Source: Neisseria sp. Marseille-Q6792
GTDB lineage: Bacteria > Pseudomonadota > Gammaproteobacteria > Burkholderiales > Neisseriaceae
Direction: 5' to 3'
Assembly: GCF_943181435.1 (NCBI RefSeq)
Contig: NZ_OW969598.1
Span: 1,426,001-1,490,000 of the forward strand
Length of the DNA: 64,000 nucleotides
Shown: one piece after another, positions 51,265 to 60,721 of the stretch
How the letters are laid out: each line of letters begins with the position of its first letter
Position numbering within the stretch: the stretch's first letter is position 1
Notes under the pieces: generated by a model
Database searches by the model: none
The model's input: only the letters and a program-made list of their open reading frames with translations
Told to the model about the DNA's origin: nothing
Made by a program: the position numbers and the translations under genes

Positions 51265-52056
51265 TTATTGATATTGCCGTTCCATTTCCTGCGAACGGCG
51301 CACACAGGCACAAACGCCTTCATTTATGGCTTCGGCGACACGATGCCGTCTGAAGGCTTCCACGGCTTCGTGGGTTGTCCCGCCTTTTGACGTTACATTT
51401 TTTTGAAGCTTCTCGAAATCTTCACCCGTCTGCTCGGCAAGGGCAACTGCTCCTTTAAATGTTGCCAGGCTGAGTGCACGTGCTTCTGCCATATCAAACC
51501 CTTGTCGGATAGCAGCATTCTGCAAAGCATCCAACAGATAAAACACATAAGCCGGCCCGCTGCCGCTGATGCCGGTGATGCTGTGCATTTGCGCTTCATC
51601 TTCCAACCAAACGGTCAAACCGACAGATTTCATGATTCGATCGGCAATCTTGCAGTCTGTTTCCGATACTTCCGCTTCGGCATACATACCGGATACACCC
51701 AGTCCTATTTTCCCGGGCGTATTCGGCATAACCCGGACAATGCGGCGTGTTCCCCCGAGGTAACGGCTGAGCGTACCGACTGACAATCCGGCTGCGACAG
51801 AAAGCACCAATGCACCATTGGTGCGGATATTTTTGCACGCAGCTTCCATATCCTGTGGTTTGACGGCAAGAATCAAAACATCATCCGAATGCAATTCCGG
51901 CAGGGTTGCCGAAGTTTCGACCCCCAACTCTTTTTCCAAACGTTCGCGTTTTTCCGCACCCCGGTTGGCTATATGGATGCGGTATCCCCCTTGTTTGACC
52001 AATCCGCCTGCGATGGCCGCCGCCATATTGCCGCCGCCAAGAAAATAAACATTCAT
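51265..52056 (-). CDS. proC: Pyrroline-5-carboxylate reductase
   Basis: 263 residues from ATG at MNVYFLGGGNMAAAIAGGL (NADP-binding Rossmann). The C-terminal helical dimer domain carries GSGPAYVFYLLDAL and TSKGGTTHEAVEAF. Final step of proline synthesis. Confidence 0.95.
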   Translation of the reverse strand: MNVYFLGGGNMAAAIAGGLVKQGGYRIHIANRGAEKRERLEKELGVETSATLPELHSDDVLILAVKPQDMEAACKNIRTNGALVLSVAAGLSVGTLSRYLGGTRRIVRVMPNTPGKIGLGVSGMYAEAEVSETDCKIADRIMKSVGLTVWLEDEAQMHSITGISGSGPAYVFYLLDALQNAAIRQGFDMAEARALSLATFKGAVALAEQTGEDFEKLQKNVTSKGGTTHEAVEAFRRHRVAEAINEGVCACVRRSQEMERQYQ

Positions 52057-52104
52057 TATTTCTACCCTATTCAAAATTACCTTACTAAATTCATTCCCAT
52101 TTTT

Positions 52105-52512
52105 TTACCATCGGACGCGCTCGGACAGACCGTTGCGCCGCAACCCCTGCTTTTTCAAACAATCAAAACCTTCCTGTTTGAACGTCTCAATCAAAGGTTT
52201 GCCGTCACGCGTACGCCAATCCAACCCGCAGGCTTCAAACTTCCCTATTTTCCTGTAAAAGTAAGATTGTTGTGCGGATTCATATTCGTTTGCCCTGACG
52301 GAATAATTGCCGTCTGAAAGCGGTATCTCGTAGTCCTCTAAAGACGGCGGACTCTCGCCGCCAATATCCCAAAAATCGATGGCGGCCGGTTTTCTCGGCT
52401 TACACCAACCGGTGAGGGACGAACACTCATACCAACCCGCCAACCGGCAGCCAGCAACCGTAAATGCAAGCAACGCAGCCGTTGCCGTATATTTTATTGC
52501 CCGAATTTCCAT
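52105..52512 (-). CDS. Lipoprotein of unknown function
   Basis: 135 residues from the ATG that overlaps the yggS stop (TGATG). Lipobox TVAGC after a short hydrophobic stretch. The mature protein has several Cys/Trp residues (WYECSSLTGWCKPRK). No family recognised. Gene order yggS-lipoprotein-proC suggests one operon; the functional link is unclear. Confidence 0.75.
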   Translation of the reverse strand: MEIRAIKYTATAALLAFTVAGCRLAGWYECSSLTGWCKPRKPAAIDFWDIGGESPPSLEDYEIPLSDGNYSVRANEYESAQQSYFYRKIGKFEACGLDWRTRDGKPLIETFKQEGFDCLKKQGLRRNGLSERVRW

Positions 52513-53198
52513 CAGCCCCTTTTCCCGAAAATCGCGCTGCCGATACGGACATGTGTCGCACCGCACTCAATGGCGGCGGGCATATCGTCCGACATCCCCA
52601 TAGACAGCACGTCCGCCTTAACGCCAGCCGCATTGAGGTCGGCAAGCAGCTTTTGCATGGTCTGAAACTGGGTTTTCAACTCCGTTTCACTGCTGTTGGC
52701 TTTGGCAACACACATCAGTCCGCGCACGACAAGGTTGGGCAGCTTCGCCACTTCCACGGCAAGCGCGACCGCTTCTTCGGGCGCGACACCGTGTTTCGCC
52801 GCCTCGCCCGCAATGTTCACCTCGATACACACCTGCAAAGGCGGCATTGAAGAAGGACGCTGTTCGCTCAAACGGCGGGCGGTTTTCAGACGGCATACGG
52901 TATGCACCCAATGCGCGCGCTCGGCGACAAATTTGGTTTTGTTGGACTGCACATCGCCGATGACGTGCCACACGATGTCGGGCAAATCCGCCAACTCTTC
53001 CGTTTTACCGTACCACTCCTGAATATAGTTCTCGCCGAAATCACGCTGTCCGGCGGCGTAAACTTCGCGGATGCCGTCTGAAGGGAAAGTCTTACTGACG
53101 GCAATCAGGCTGACAGAATGCGGCTCCCTGCCCGCCTGCAGAACCAATTTCCCGATACGGTCGGACACCTCCCGATAACGCTGTTGCAACACCGTCAT
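52512..53198 (-). CDS. yggS: YggS-type pyridoxal-phosphate homeostasis protein
   Basis: 228 residues. PLP-binding lysine in SLIAVSKTFPSDGI (about residue 35), then DFGENYIQEW, WHVIGDVQSNK, and the C-terminal SMGMSDDMPAAIECGATHVRIG split over the phosphate site. TIM-barrel type III fold. It buffers cellular PLP. It lies 118 bp from divergent pilT, a pairing conserved in Pseudomonas and Neisseria. Confidence 0.94.
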   Translation of the reverse strand: MTVLQQRYREVSDRIGKLVLQAGREPHSVSLIAVSKTFPSDGIREVYAAGQRDFGENYIQEWYGKTEELADLPDIVWHVIGDVQSNKTKFVAERAHWVHTVCRLKTARRLSEQRPSSMPPLQVCIEVNIAGEAAKHGVAPEEAVALAVEVAKLPNLVVRGLMCVAKANSSETELKTQFQTMQKLLADLNAAGVKADVLSMGMSDDMPAAIECGATHVRIGSAIFGKRG

Positions 53199-53316
53199 AG
53201 ATTATCCCCTATTAAAAATGATTAAACAGTTGAAACCCCTCCAGTCAGGGCGGTACAATCAAGGTTGTTAGAATCATTCCAACCAATCGAAACATTATAC
53301 TAAACAGAGCCGCATT

Positions 53317-54360
53317 ATGCAGATTACCGACTTACTCGCCTTCGGCGTTAAAAACAAAGCATCCGACCTTCACCTGAGTTCGGGCATATCCCCTATGATT
53401 CGGGTTCACGGCGATATGCGGCGCATCAACCTTCCCGAAATGAGCGCGGAAGAGGTCGGCAATATGGTTACCTCCGTTATGAACGACCACCAGCGGAAAA
53501 TCTACCAGCAAAACTTGGAAGTCGACTTCTCGTTCGAACTGCCCAACGTCGCCCGATTCCGCGTCAACGCCTTCAACACCGGCCGCGGCCCCGCCGCCGT
53601 ATTCCGCACCATTCCCAGCACCGTCTTATCGCTGGAAGAATTGAAAGCCCCGCGTATTTTCCAAAAAATCGCAGAATCGCCGCGCGGCATGGTATTGGTT
53701 ACCGGCCCCACCGGTTCGGGCAAATCCACCACGCTTGCCGCGATGATCAACTACATTAACGAAACCCAGCCGGCACACATCCTGACCATCGAAGACCCGA
53801 TCGAATTCGTCCACCAAAGCAAAAAATCCCTGATTAACCAACGCGAGCTGCACCAGCACACTCTCAGCTTCGCCAACGCGCTGAGTTCCGCATTGCGCGA
53901 AGACCCCGACGTTATCCTTGTCGGCGAGATGCGCGACCCCGAAACCATCGGTCTGGCTCTAACTGCCGCCGAAACCGGACACTTGGTTTTCGGCACGCTG
54001 CACACGACCGGCGCGGCAAAAACCGTCGACCGTATCGTGGACGTATTCCCCGCCGGAGAGAAAGAAATGGTGCGCTCTATGCTGTCCGAATCGCTGACCG
54101 CCGTCATCTCCCAAAACCTGCTGAAAACGCGCGACGGCAACGGCCGTGTCGCCTCGCACGAAATCCTGATTTCCAATCCCGCCGTCCGCAACCTCATCCG
54201 CGAAAACAAAATCGCGCAGATTAACTCCGTCCTGCAAACCGGGCAGGCGAGCGGTATGCAGACGATGGACCAATCGCTGCAATCGCTAGTGCGCCAAGGG
54301 CTGATTGCACCGGAAGTCGCACGCAAACGCGCGCAAAACAGCGAAAGTATGAGTTTCTGA
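53317..54360 (+). CDS. pilT: Type IV pilus retraction ATPase PilT
   Basis: 347 residues. Walker A GPTGSGKST near residues 130-138, Asp box and Walker B in the middle, His box, and the C-terminal AVRNLIRE motif near 290 that is specific for PilT. It powers pilus retraction, twitching and DNA uptake at the inner-membrane base of the pilus. pilU follows 163 bp downstream. A -10-like TATACT sits 16 bp before the start. Confidence 0.97.
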   Translation: MQITDLLAFGVKNKASDLHLSSGISPMIRVHGDMRRINLPEMSAEEVGNMVTSVMNDHQRKIYQQNLEVDFSFELPNVARFRVNAFNTGRGPAAVFRTIPSTVLSLEELKAPRIFQKIAESPRGMVLVTGPTGSGKSTTLAAMINYINETQPAHILTIEDPIEFVHQSKKSLINQRELHQHTLSFANALSSALREDPDVILVGEMRDPETIGLALTAAETGHLVFGTLHTTGAAKTVDRIVDVFPAGEKEMVRSMLSESLTAVISQNLLKTRDGNGRVASHEILISNPAVRNLIRENKIAQINSVLQTGQASGMQTMDQSLQSLVRQGLIAPEVARKRAQNSESMSF

Positions 54361-54523
54361 CACACAACCGCCTTCCGGCCATACCGGCGGGAAAACAAGG
54401 TGCAAACACGCCGGGCGGGACGCGACATCCAGCCCGGCATACCCTTCCGAACAGGAAGCGTCCGCCTTCCTATTGAAACCTGCCGCCGCAAACTGCAAGG
54501 CTTAAACTGAAAAGAAGTTAACG

Positions 54524-55750
54524 ATGAGTACCAATAACCTGCACGACATCTTGGACGAAATGGTTCAAGTGTATTCTCAAAAAAAACAAAGCCGATCCGA
54601 AACCCCGGCCGAAATCGGCGCACACCTCCACCCGCTGCTCGACCGCCTGTGCGAAACCGCAGAAGCGCAAAGCGCGTCCGACATCCTTATCAGCAAAGGA
54701 TTCCCGCCCTCGTTGAAAATCAACGGCGCATTAACCCCGCAGCCGCAAAAGGCTCTGACGGGCGAGGAAACCGCCGCCATCACCGCATCGACGATGAATG
54801 CCGAACAATCGGAAATATTCCAGCGCGACGGCGAAATCAACTACTCCGTCCAATCGCGCAGCGGCACGCGCTACCGCGCCAACGCCTACCACAGCCAAGG
54901 CCACGCAGGTTTGGTTTTGCGGCGCATCAACCACATCATCCCGCAAATGCAGGAATTGGGTCTGCCCGAAAAACTCAAAGACCTCGCCGTCGCACCGCGC
55001 GGGCTGCTGATTATCGTTGGGCCTACCGGTTCGGGCAAATCCACCACGATGGCGACTATGCTCGAACACCGCAACAAAACCCTGCCCGGCCATATCGTTA
55101 CCATCGAAGACCCGATAGAGTTTATCTACAAACCGCGCCGCTGCATCTTTACCCAGCGCGAAATCGGTGTCGACACCATAAACTGGCAGACGGCGGTACA
55201 AAACGCTATGCGCCAGTCCCCCGACGTGGTCTGCATCGGCGAAGTCCGCAGCAGGGAAAATATGGAATACGCGATGCAGCTCGCCCAAACCGGCCACCTG
55301 TGCATTTTTACGCTCCACGCCAACACCGCGCCGCAGTCGCTCGAACGCATACTCAACTTCTACCCCAAAGAACAGCACAAGCAAATACTGATCGATATCG
55401 CCCTCAACCTGTCCGGTATCGTCTGCCAACGCCTCGCCCTCAAAAAAGACAAAACCGGCAGGACGGCGGTTGTCGATTTGCTCATCAACACGCCCGCCAT
55501 CCAAGACTTCATCCTGAAGGGCGACCTGATGAACATCAATAAAATCATGGAAACCGCCAAAACCGACGGAATGCAGACGATGGACCAAAACCTTTTCGAA
55601 CTGTACCGTCACGGCATCATCAGTTACGAAGAAGCCCTGCGCCAGTCCGTTTCCGCCAACAACCTGCGATTGCACATCCAACTGTACGAAGAAGGCAAAA
55701 TGCCCGAACTCCTTTACGACAGGATTAACGACCTCAACCTCGTTTCTTGA
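54524..55750 (+). CDS. pilU: PilT-like ATPase PilU
   Basis: 408 residues. Same ATPase fold as PilT with Walker A GPTGSGKST near 166-174 and FTLHANTAPQSLERI. It has a longer N-terminal part and a PilU-type tail (LYDRINDLNLVS). It assists PilT-dependent retraction. Own terminator follows. Confidence 0.95.
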   Translation: MSTNNLHDILDEMVQVYSQKKQSRSETPAEIGAHLHPLLDRLCETAEAQSASDILISKGFPPSLKINGALTPQPQKALTGEETAAITASTMNAEQSEIFQRDGEINYSVQSRSGTRYRANAYHSQGHAGLVLRRINHIIPQMQELGLPEKLKDLAVAPRGLLIIVGPTGSGKSTTMATMLEHRNKTLPGHIVTIEDPIEFIYKPRRCIFTQREIGVDTINWQTAVQNAMRQSPDVVCIGEVRSRENMEYAMQLAQTGHLCIFTLHANTAPQSLERILNFYPKEQHKQILIDIALNLSGIVCQRLALKKDKTGRTAVVDLLINTPAIQDFILKGDLMNINKIMETAKTDGMQTMDQNLFELYRHGIISYEEALRQSVSANNLRLHIQLYEEGKMPELLYDRINDLNLVS

Positions 55751-55764
55751 TTGACGAAATACCC

Positions 55765-55804
55765 GATGCCGTCTGAAAACCCCTGCCGTTTTCAGACGGC
55801 ATCG
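55765..55804 (+). terminator. Uptake-sequence terminator after pilU
   Basis: GATGCCGTCTGAAAAC and its complement with an 8-nt loop, 15 bp past the stop. Confidence 0.8.
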
Positions 55805-55867
55805 CTTCATCATCCGCATCCGTGTGCTACACTTCATTCACCTCATAACAATAAATCCGACAAACCC

Positions 55868-58018
55868 ATGAAAGCCCTTCCGATCAAATCACTCCTCATC
55901 ACCTCTCTGCCCGTTTTCGCCAGCGTCTTTACCGCAGCCGCCACCGTCCTTCAGATAGGCGAACCCAAGCTCGCCATGCCCTTCGTACTCGGCATTATTG
56001 CCGGCGGCCTTGTCGATTTGGACAACCGCCTGACCGGACGGCTGAAAAACATCATTGCCTCCGTCGCCCTATTCACCCTCTCCTCGCTCACGGCGCAAAG
56101 CACCCTCGGCACAGGGCTGCCCTTCATCCTCGCCATGACCCTGATGACCTTCGGCTTCACCATTTTAGGCGCGGTCGGGCTCAAATACCGCACCTTCGCA
56201 TTCGGCGCACTCGCCGTCGCCACCTACACCACCCTCACCTACACCCCCGAGACCTACTGGCTGACCAACCCCTTTATGATTCTGTGCGGCACCGTACTGT
56301 ACAGCACCGCCATCCTCCTGTTCCAAATCATCCTGCCCCACCGCCCTGTCCAAGAAAGCGTCGCCAACGCCTACGAAGCACTCGGCAGCTACCTCGAAGC
56401 CAAAGCCGACTTTTTCGATCCCGACGAAGCCGAATGGATAGGCAACCGCCACATCGACCTTGCCATGAGCAACACCGGCGTCATCACCGCCTTCAACCAA
56501 TGCCGTTCCGCCCTGTTTTACCGCCTTCGCGGCAAACACCGCCACCCGCGCACCGCCAAAATGCTGCGTTACTACTTTGCCGCCCAAGACATACACGAAC
56601 GCATCAGCTCCGCCCACGTCGATTATCAGGAAATGTCCGAAAAATTCAAAAACACCGACATCATCTTCCGCATCCACCGCCTGCTCGAAATGCAGGGGCA
56701 GGCATGCCGCAATACCGCCCAAGCACTCAGGGCGGGCAAAGACTACACATACAGCAAACGCCTCGGCCGTGCCATCGAAGGCTGCCGCCAGTCGCTGCGC
56801 CTCCTTTCAGACGGCAACAACAATCCCGACATCCGCCACCTCGGCCGCCTGCTCGACAACCTCGGCAGCGTCGACCAACAATTCCGCCAACTCCAGCACA
56901 ACGGCCTGCAGGTAGAAAACGACCGCATGGGCGACACCCGCATCGCCGCCATAGAGACCGGCAGCCTCAAAAACACCTGGCAGGCCATCCGTCCGCAGCT
57001 GAACCTCGAATCAGGCGTATTCCGCCATGCCGTCCGCCTGTCCCTCGTCGTTGCCGCCGCCTGCACCATAGTCGAAGCCCTCAATCTCAACCTCGGCTAC
57101 TGGATACTGCTGACCGCCCTTTTCGTCTGCCAGCCCAACTACACCGCCACCAAAAGCCGCGTCCGCCAGCGCATCGCCGGTACCGTACTCGGCGTAATCG
57201 TCGGCTCGCTCGTCCCCTACTTCACCCCGTCTGTCGAAACCAAGCTTTGGATCGTTATCGTCAACACCACCCTGTTCTTCATGACCCGCACCTACAAATA
57301 CAGCTTCTCGACATTTTTTATCACCATTCAGGCACTGACCAGCCTGTCGCTTGCAGGGTTGGACGTATATGCCGCCATGCCCGTGCGCATCATCGACACC
57401 ATTATCGGCGCATCCCTTGCCTGGGCGGCGGTCAGCTACCTGTGGCCCGACTGGAAATACCTCACGCTCGAACGCACCGCCGCCCTTGCCGTACGCAGCA
57501 ACGGCGCCTATCTCGAAAAAATCACCGAACGCCTCAAAAGCGGCGAAACAGGCGACGACGTCGAATACCGCGCCACCCGCCGCCGCGCCCACGAACACAC
57601 CGCCGCCCTCAGCAGCACCCTCTCCGACATGAGCAGCGAACCCGAAAAATTCGCCGGCAGCCTGCAACCCGGCTTTACCCTCCTCAAAACCGGCTACGCC
57701 CTGACCGGCTACATCTCCGCTCTCGGCGCATACCGCAGCGAAATGCACGAAGGGTGCAGCCCCGACTTTACAGGCAGGTTTTACCATGCCGCGGAACACG
57801 CCGCACACATCTTCCAAAACCTGCCCGACATGGAACCCGACCGCTTCGACGCCGAATTAGACAGCCTGCGCGGCGAACTTGACAGCCTGCGCGCGCAAAG
57901 CGTCGGCGCGCAAAGCCATATCCTCCTCCAACAGCTCCAACTCATCGCCCGACAGCTAGAGCCTTACTACCGCGCCTACCGCCAAATTCCGCACAGGCAG
58001 CCCCAAAACGCCGCCTGA
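55868..58018 (+). CDS. YccS/YhfK-family (FUSC) inner-membrane protein
   Basis: 716 residues from ATG at MKALPIKSLLITSLPVFASV; a frame starting 39 codons earlier is open but unlikely. Two blocks of about five to six hydrophobic helices (about 10-160 and 395-530) each followed by a soluble domain, the FUSC layout. Family members are proposed efflux or transport proteins; substrate unknown. It follows pilU after a terminator. Confidence 0.88.
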   Translation: MKALPIKSLLITSLPVFASVFTAAATVLQIGEPKLAMPFVLGIIAGGLVDLDNRLTGRLKNIIASVALFTLSSLTAQSTLGTGLPFILAMTLMTFGFTILGAVGLKYRTFAFGALAVATYTTLTYTPETYWLTNPFMILCGTVLYSTAILLFQIILPHRPVQESVANAYEALGSYLEAKADFFDPDEAEWIGNRHIDLAMSNTGVITAFNQCRSALFYRLRGKHRHPRTAKMLRYYFAAQDIHERISSAHVDYQEMSEKFKNTDIIFRIHRLLEMQGQACRNTAQALRAGKDYTYSKRLGRAIEGCRQSLRLLSDGNNNPDIRHLGRLLDNLGSVDQQFRQLQHNGLQVENDRMGDTRIAAIETGSLKNTWQAIRPQLNLESGVFRHAVRLSLVVAAACTIVEALNLNLGYWILLTALFVCQPNYTATKSRVRQRIAGTVLGVIVGSLVPYFTPSVETKLWIVIVNTTLFFMTRTYKYSFSTFFITIQALTSLSLAGLDVYAAMPVRIIDTIIGASLAWAAVSYLWPDWKYLTLERTAALAVRSNGAYLEKITERLKSGETGDDVEYRATRRRAHEHTAALSSTLSDMSSEPEKFAGSLQPGFTLLKTGYALTGYISALGAYRSEMHEGCSPDFTGRFYHAAEHAAHIFQNLPDMEPDRFDAELDSLRGELDSLRAQSVGAQSHILLQQLQLIARQLEPYYRAYRQIPHRQPQNAA

Positions 58019-58163
58019 AACAGGTTCAGCATTTTGTAAGGGAGGGCGAATTGTCAGGCAAGTTGCAAGATAGTGAATAAGACGTTGCGTAGGGTAAATA
58101 CATAGGTTGGGAAGCAGCTGTAGGGTGGATACATAAGCTGGGGCGTAAGGTGTAGGGTAGACT

Positions 58164-58411
58164 GTAGGGTGGGCTTCAGCCCACCAATTCCACTCATCCC
58201 ACCGCCTCCACCATTTCCACCACCTCACCACATCCTCGAAAACACATAAGGTCAGATGGAGAAATCAACAGTATGGTTATCATCGGCAGGCAGGAATACC
58301 CTTCCCCGTTTATATTTTTTGAGTTAATGAAGATGGTGTGGGTCGGTGAGTATAGAAGTAGCAGAGGGATTGGTGGGTGTGGCGGAAGTGGTGGGCTGAA
58401 GCCCACCCTAC
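58164..58411. repeat. REP-bounded unit A
   Basis: A short palindrome, core GTGGGCTTCAGCCCAC preceded by GTAGG, at 58164-58185 is matched by its inverted copy at 58390-58411. The spacer shares GGCAGGCAGGAAT-type and AAAACACAT motifs with unit B. Further degenerate GTAGGGT half motifs lie just upstream (58090-58160). Units flank the transposase gene on both sides. Confidence 0.8.
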
Positions 58412-58556
58412 AGCCCACCCTACAGCCCCCTACAGTCAAACCTACACTACATATTTACCCTAAGCACCCTTTCTACCTATTTACCCTGAGAAGCCGCTAT
58501 ACCTCCAAAATAGGGAGCAACAGGTTTCCTCCCGTCAAACCAAAAAGAGGATAAAT

Positions 58557-59057
58557 ATGTCAAACTACCGAAGAGACTTCACACGCGGGGCGTACTACTT
58601 TTTCACATTGGCTTTGCAAGACAGGACGAAAGATTATCTGATACGGCACATTGACAGGCTGCGCCTCGCCTATCGTGAAACGAAAATACGCTATCCGTTT
58701 GAAACAACGGCAATCTGCATTTTGCCGGATCATCTGCATTTCATCATGCACCTGCCCGAAGGCGAACACGATTACCCGATACGGATTGCATATTTGAAAA
58801 CCCGATTTTCCCAACTCATCCCAAAAGAGTGCCGCGCCCCAAACGAGAGCAAAATAAAAAAGCGAGAAGCCGGCATTTGGCAGCGCAGGTTTTGGGAACA
58901 CCTGATTCGGGACGAACAAGATTTAAACAACCACCGGGACTATATTTATTTCAACCCCGTGAAACACGGATATGTGCCAAGTGTAAAAGAATGGCGTTAT
59001 TCCTCTTTTTTCAAAGACGTTGAAAAAGGCATTTACCCGTTGGATTGGGGAGGTTAA
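58557..59057 (+). CDS. REP-associated tyrosine transposase (RAYT, IS200-like)
   Basis: 166 residues. The HUH metal site is LPDHLHFIMH (about 57-66). The catalytic tyrosine is probably in HRDYIYFNPVKHGYV (about 130-145). The C-terminal SVKEWRYSSF is family-typical. Enzymes of this kind cut and join single-stranded REP hairpins; they are usually single-copy and chromosomal. Ribosome site AGAGGA precedes the ATG. REP copies occur at both sides, the expected substrate. Confidence 0.88.
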   Translation: MSNYRRDFTRGAYYFFTLALQDRTKDYLIRHIDRLRLAYRETKIRYPFETTAICILPDHLHFIMHLPEGEHDYPIRIAYLKTRFSQLIPKECRAPNESKIKKREAGIWQRRFWEHLIRDEQDLNNHRDYIYFNPVKHGYVPSVKEWRYSSFFKDVEKGIYPLDWGG

Positions 59058-59142
59058 AGCCCTGCCGCCGCTCCGGATGATGATTGATTCAACCTCAAAG
59101 CAGATGAACAGGCGGGTTGTAGGACAGGTTGTAGGACAGGCT

Positions 59143-59164
59143 GTAGGGTGGGCTTCAGCCCACC
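59143..59164. repeat. REP palindrome, single copy
   Basis: GTAGG plus GTGGGCTTCAGCCCAC-type core, in the forward orientation, 86 bp after the transposase stop. Preceded by three GTAGGAC(A)GG-like half motifs. Confidence 0.8.
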
Positions 59165-59233
59165 ACTCCCACCAACCCCACCCTATGGCACTGAAACAGA
59201 TTCAGACGGCATTTTGTTTTCTTTATTAGTGCC

Positions 59234-59467
59234 GTAGGGTGGGCTTTAGCCCACCAATCCCACCAACCTCATCACTTCACAATATCCTTAAAAACACATG
59301 ATGTTGCGTGAAAATCGTCGAAATAGTCATAATTGGCAGGCTGGAATCTCCTTCTTCCGTTTGTGTTTTATCGGTGGAAACTGGGAGAAACGGTGGGATT
59401 TGGGGAACCGGCGGAAGTAGTGGGAGTAGTGAGTGTGGTGGGAGTGGTGGGCTGAAGCCCACCCTAC
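59234..59467. repeat. REP-bounded unit B
   Basis: Forward REP (59234-59255, loop variant CTTTAG) and inverted REP (59446-59467) enclose a spacer related to unit A: AAAACACAT, ATTGGCAGGCTGGAAT and TTTGTGTTTTAT. Total 234 bp, against 248 bp for unit A. Confidence 0.8.
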
Positions 59468-59495
59468 AGCCCCCACCCTACAACCCACCCTACAG

Positions 59496-59528
59496 TCTTA
59501 TCGGATTTAAGCCCGATTGCTTCTTTAT
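59496..59528. repeat. Duplicate of the pilin 3' flank
   Basis: CTTATCGGATTTAAGCCCGA plus TTGCTTCTTTA repeats, with one mismatch, the 30 bp that straddle the pilin stop codon at about 59662-59692. Coding sequence of pilin does not continue beyond it, so only the 3' flank is copied. Confidence 0.7.
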
Positions 59529-59618
59529 TAAGGTTTGGCGGCAGGATGGGCGGTGGGGCGGAAAGGGATGGCGAAAGTAGGGGAAAGACAGGTGGGAACA
59601 AAAAACAAGCCTAAAAAT

Positions 59619-59654
59619 AAAAAATGCCGTCTGAAACAGATTCAGACGGCATTT
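59619..59654 (-). terminator. Uptake-sequence terminator after the pilin gene
   Basis: AAAATGCCGTCTGAA and TTCAGACGGCATTTT with a 5-nt loop. Confidence 0.8.
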
Positions 59655-59689
59655 TGTTTGCCTTATCGGATTTAAACCCGATTGCTTCT

Positions 59690-60187
59690 TTAGTGAGAAG
59701 TAGAAGAACTACTAGTAGTAGAGGCAGTACCATTTCCGCGGCAGGAAGACGGCAGGAATTTATCTGCCACAGTACCTGCTTTACAAGTCCAGTCAAACGA
59801 GCCTGCGTTTTGTGAACCTTCCAGAATCAAGGTTTTACCTTGAATATCTTTATTTACACCTGTTGAATTCATTGTGGCAGTAATGGTTGCCTTAGCAGCA
59901 GCATCCGTGCCAGTTTTACTAACTAATACAGATGCAACATATTTACCTTTAATCTCACTTGCTGCAGCAATTCCTGCTGCTGCATTGTCAGCAGGGAATT
60001 GGCCTTTATCGGAGTAGTATTCAACTACTGCAGATTTTTGACCTTCAGCCAAAGTCAGGGCTTCAGACATTTGCGCACGTGCAGTGTAGTCTTGGTATGC
60101 AGGCAGGGCGACAACGGCCAAAACACCTACGATGGCGATAACGATCATCAACTCGATCAGGGTGAAACCTTTTTGGATTGCTTTCAT
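59690..60187 (-). CDS. pilE: Type IV major-pilin-like protein (class II/commensal type)
   Basis: 165 residues. Leader MKAIQKG is cut before Phe8 by a prepilin peptidase; Glu12 of the mature conserved helix ([14 protein letters not shown]) is present. A single C-terminal disulfide pair, C135 and C149, encloses a short 13-residue D-region. The tail is Ser/Thr-rich ([13 protein letters not shown]). No hypervariable region of the gonococcal class I type is visible. Ribosome site TAGGAG precedes the ATG. It is the probable major pilin; a minor pilin is possible. Gene symbol by similarity only. Confidence 0.85.
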   Translation of the reverse strand: MKAIQKGFTLIELMIVIAIVGVLAVVALPAYQDYTARAQMSEALTLAEGQKSAVVEYYSDKGQFPADNAAAGIAAASEIKGKYVASVLVSKTGTDAAAKATITATMNSTGVNKDIQGKTLILEGSQNAGSFDWTCKAGTVADKFLPSSCRGNGTASTTSSSSTSH

Positions 60188-60315
60188 GGGATAACTCCTA
60201 GTTTAAAGTTTAAGTGAAAAATAAAATGTTTTTCGGCATCTGCCGGAAAATTGAAAACCCGCAATGTATTTGACCGTCGGTCTTTTTTGCTTTGCCTTTC
60301 GGCTTGTCTTTCTTA

Positions 60316-60333
60316 CAGCAATCGGCGTGCCAA
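60316..60333 (-). promoter_or_regulatory. Sigma-54 promoter upstream of the pilin gene
   Basis: Minus strand TTGGCAC, 5 nt, TTGCTG: both the GG (-24) and GC (-12) elements match consensus with correct spacing. It lies 129 bp before the pilin ATG, followed by AT-rich DNA. Neisseria are known to have a truncated rpoN, so the site may be a relic. Confidence 0.75.
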
Positions 60334-60456
60334 AATCTTGCCAAACGCTGATTTTTTTAAAATTTTTTATTATTTTATTGTTTTTAATATATATTTTTAT
60401 TATTTTAGTTTTCTTTTCGCGATTTTTTAAAAGGGCGTGCGCGGCGCAGGGATGAC

Positions 60457-60570
60457 GTTTTTGGTCACTTTTGACATTTTTGGTCAGTTTTTGGCTGACA
60501 TTTTTTGTCATGTGCCGTTTTTTGTCAGTTTGGGATGACGTTTTTTGTTATGTGCCGTTTTTTGTCGGTT
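60457..60570. repeat. T-rich direct repeats upstream of the pilin promoter
   Basis: TTTTTxGTCA occurs six times with spacings of 17-24 bp; two 40-bp units beginning TTTTTTGTCATGTGCCG repeat in tandem. The block lies 125-240 bp upstream of the sigma-54 site. Confidence 0.7.
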
Positions 60571-60721
60571 GGGCGCGGTATTTCAGTCGGGCTGTTTCCC
60601 TAATGCAAAAAAATCCGCCGTTTCCGACGGGGCGGAAAGGGCGGCGGTTTGCCCTGTTACCGTTGCGGCTGCCGTATTCGGCAGGCAGGTGCAAGGCGGG
60701 CACAGGCGGTGAAAAGGGGAA

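Noticed and set aside
56284-57882. 532-codon frame on the same strand as the FUSC gene
   Set aside because: Arg/Pro/His-rich shadow in a shifted frame of the YccS-family gene; no start signal.
58164-59467. GGGTGGG runs as a pilin-type G-quadruplex
   Set aside because: The runs belong to the palindromic REP, pair with their complement, and lack four G-tracts in a row.
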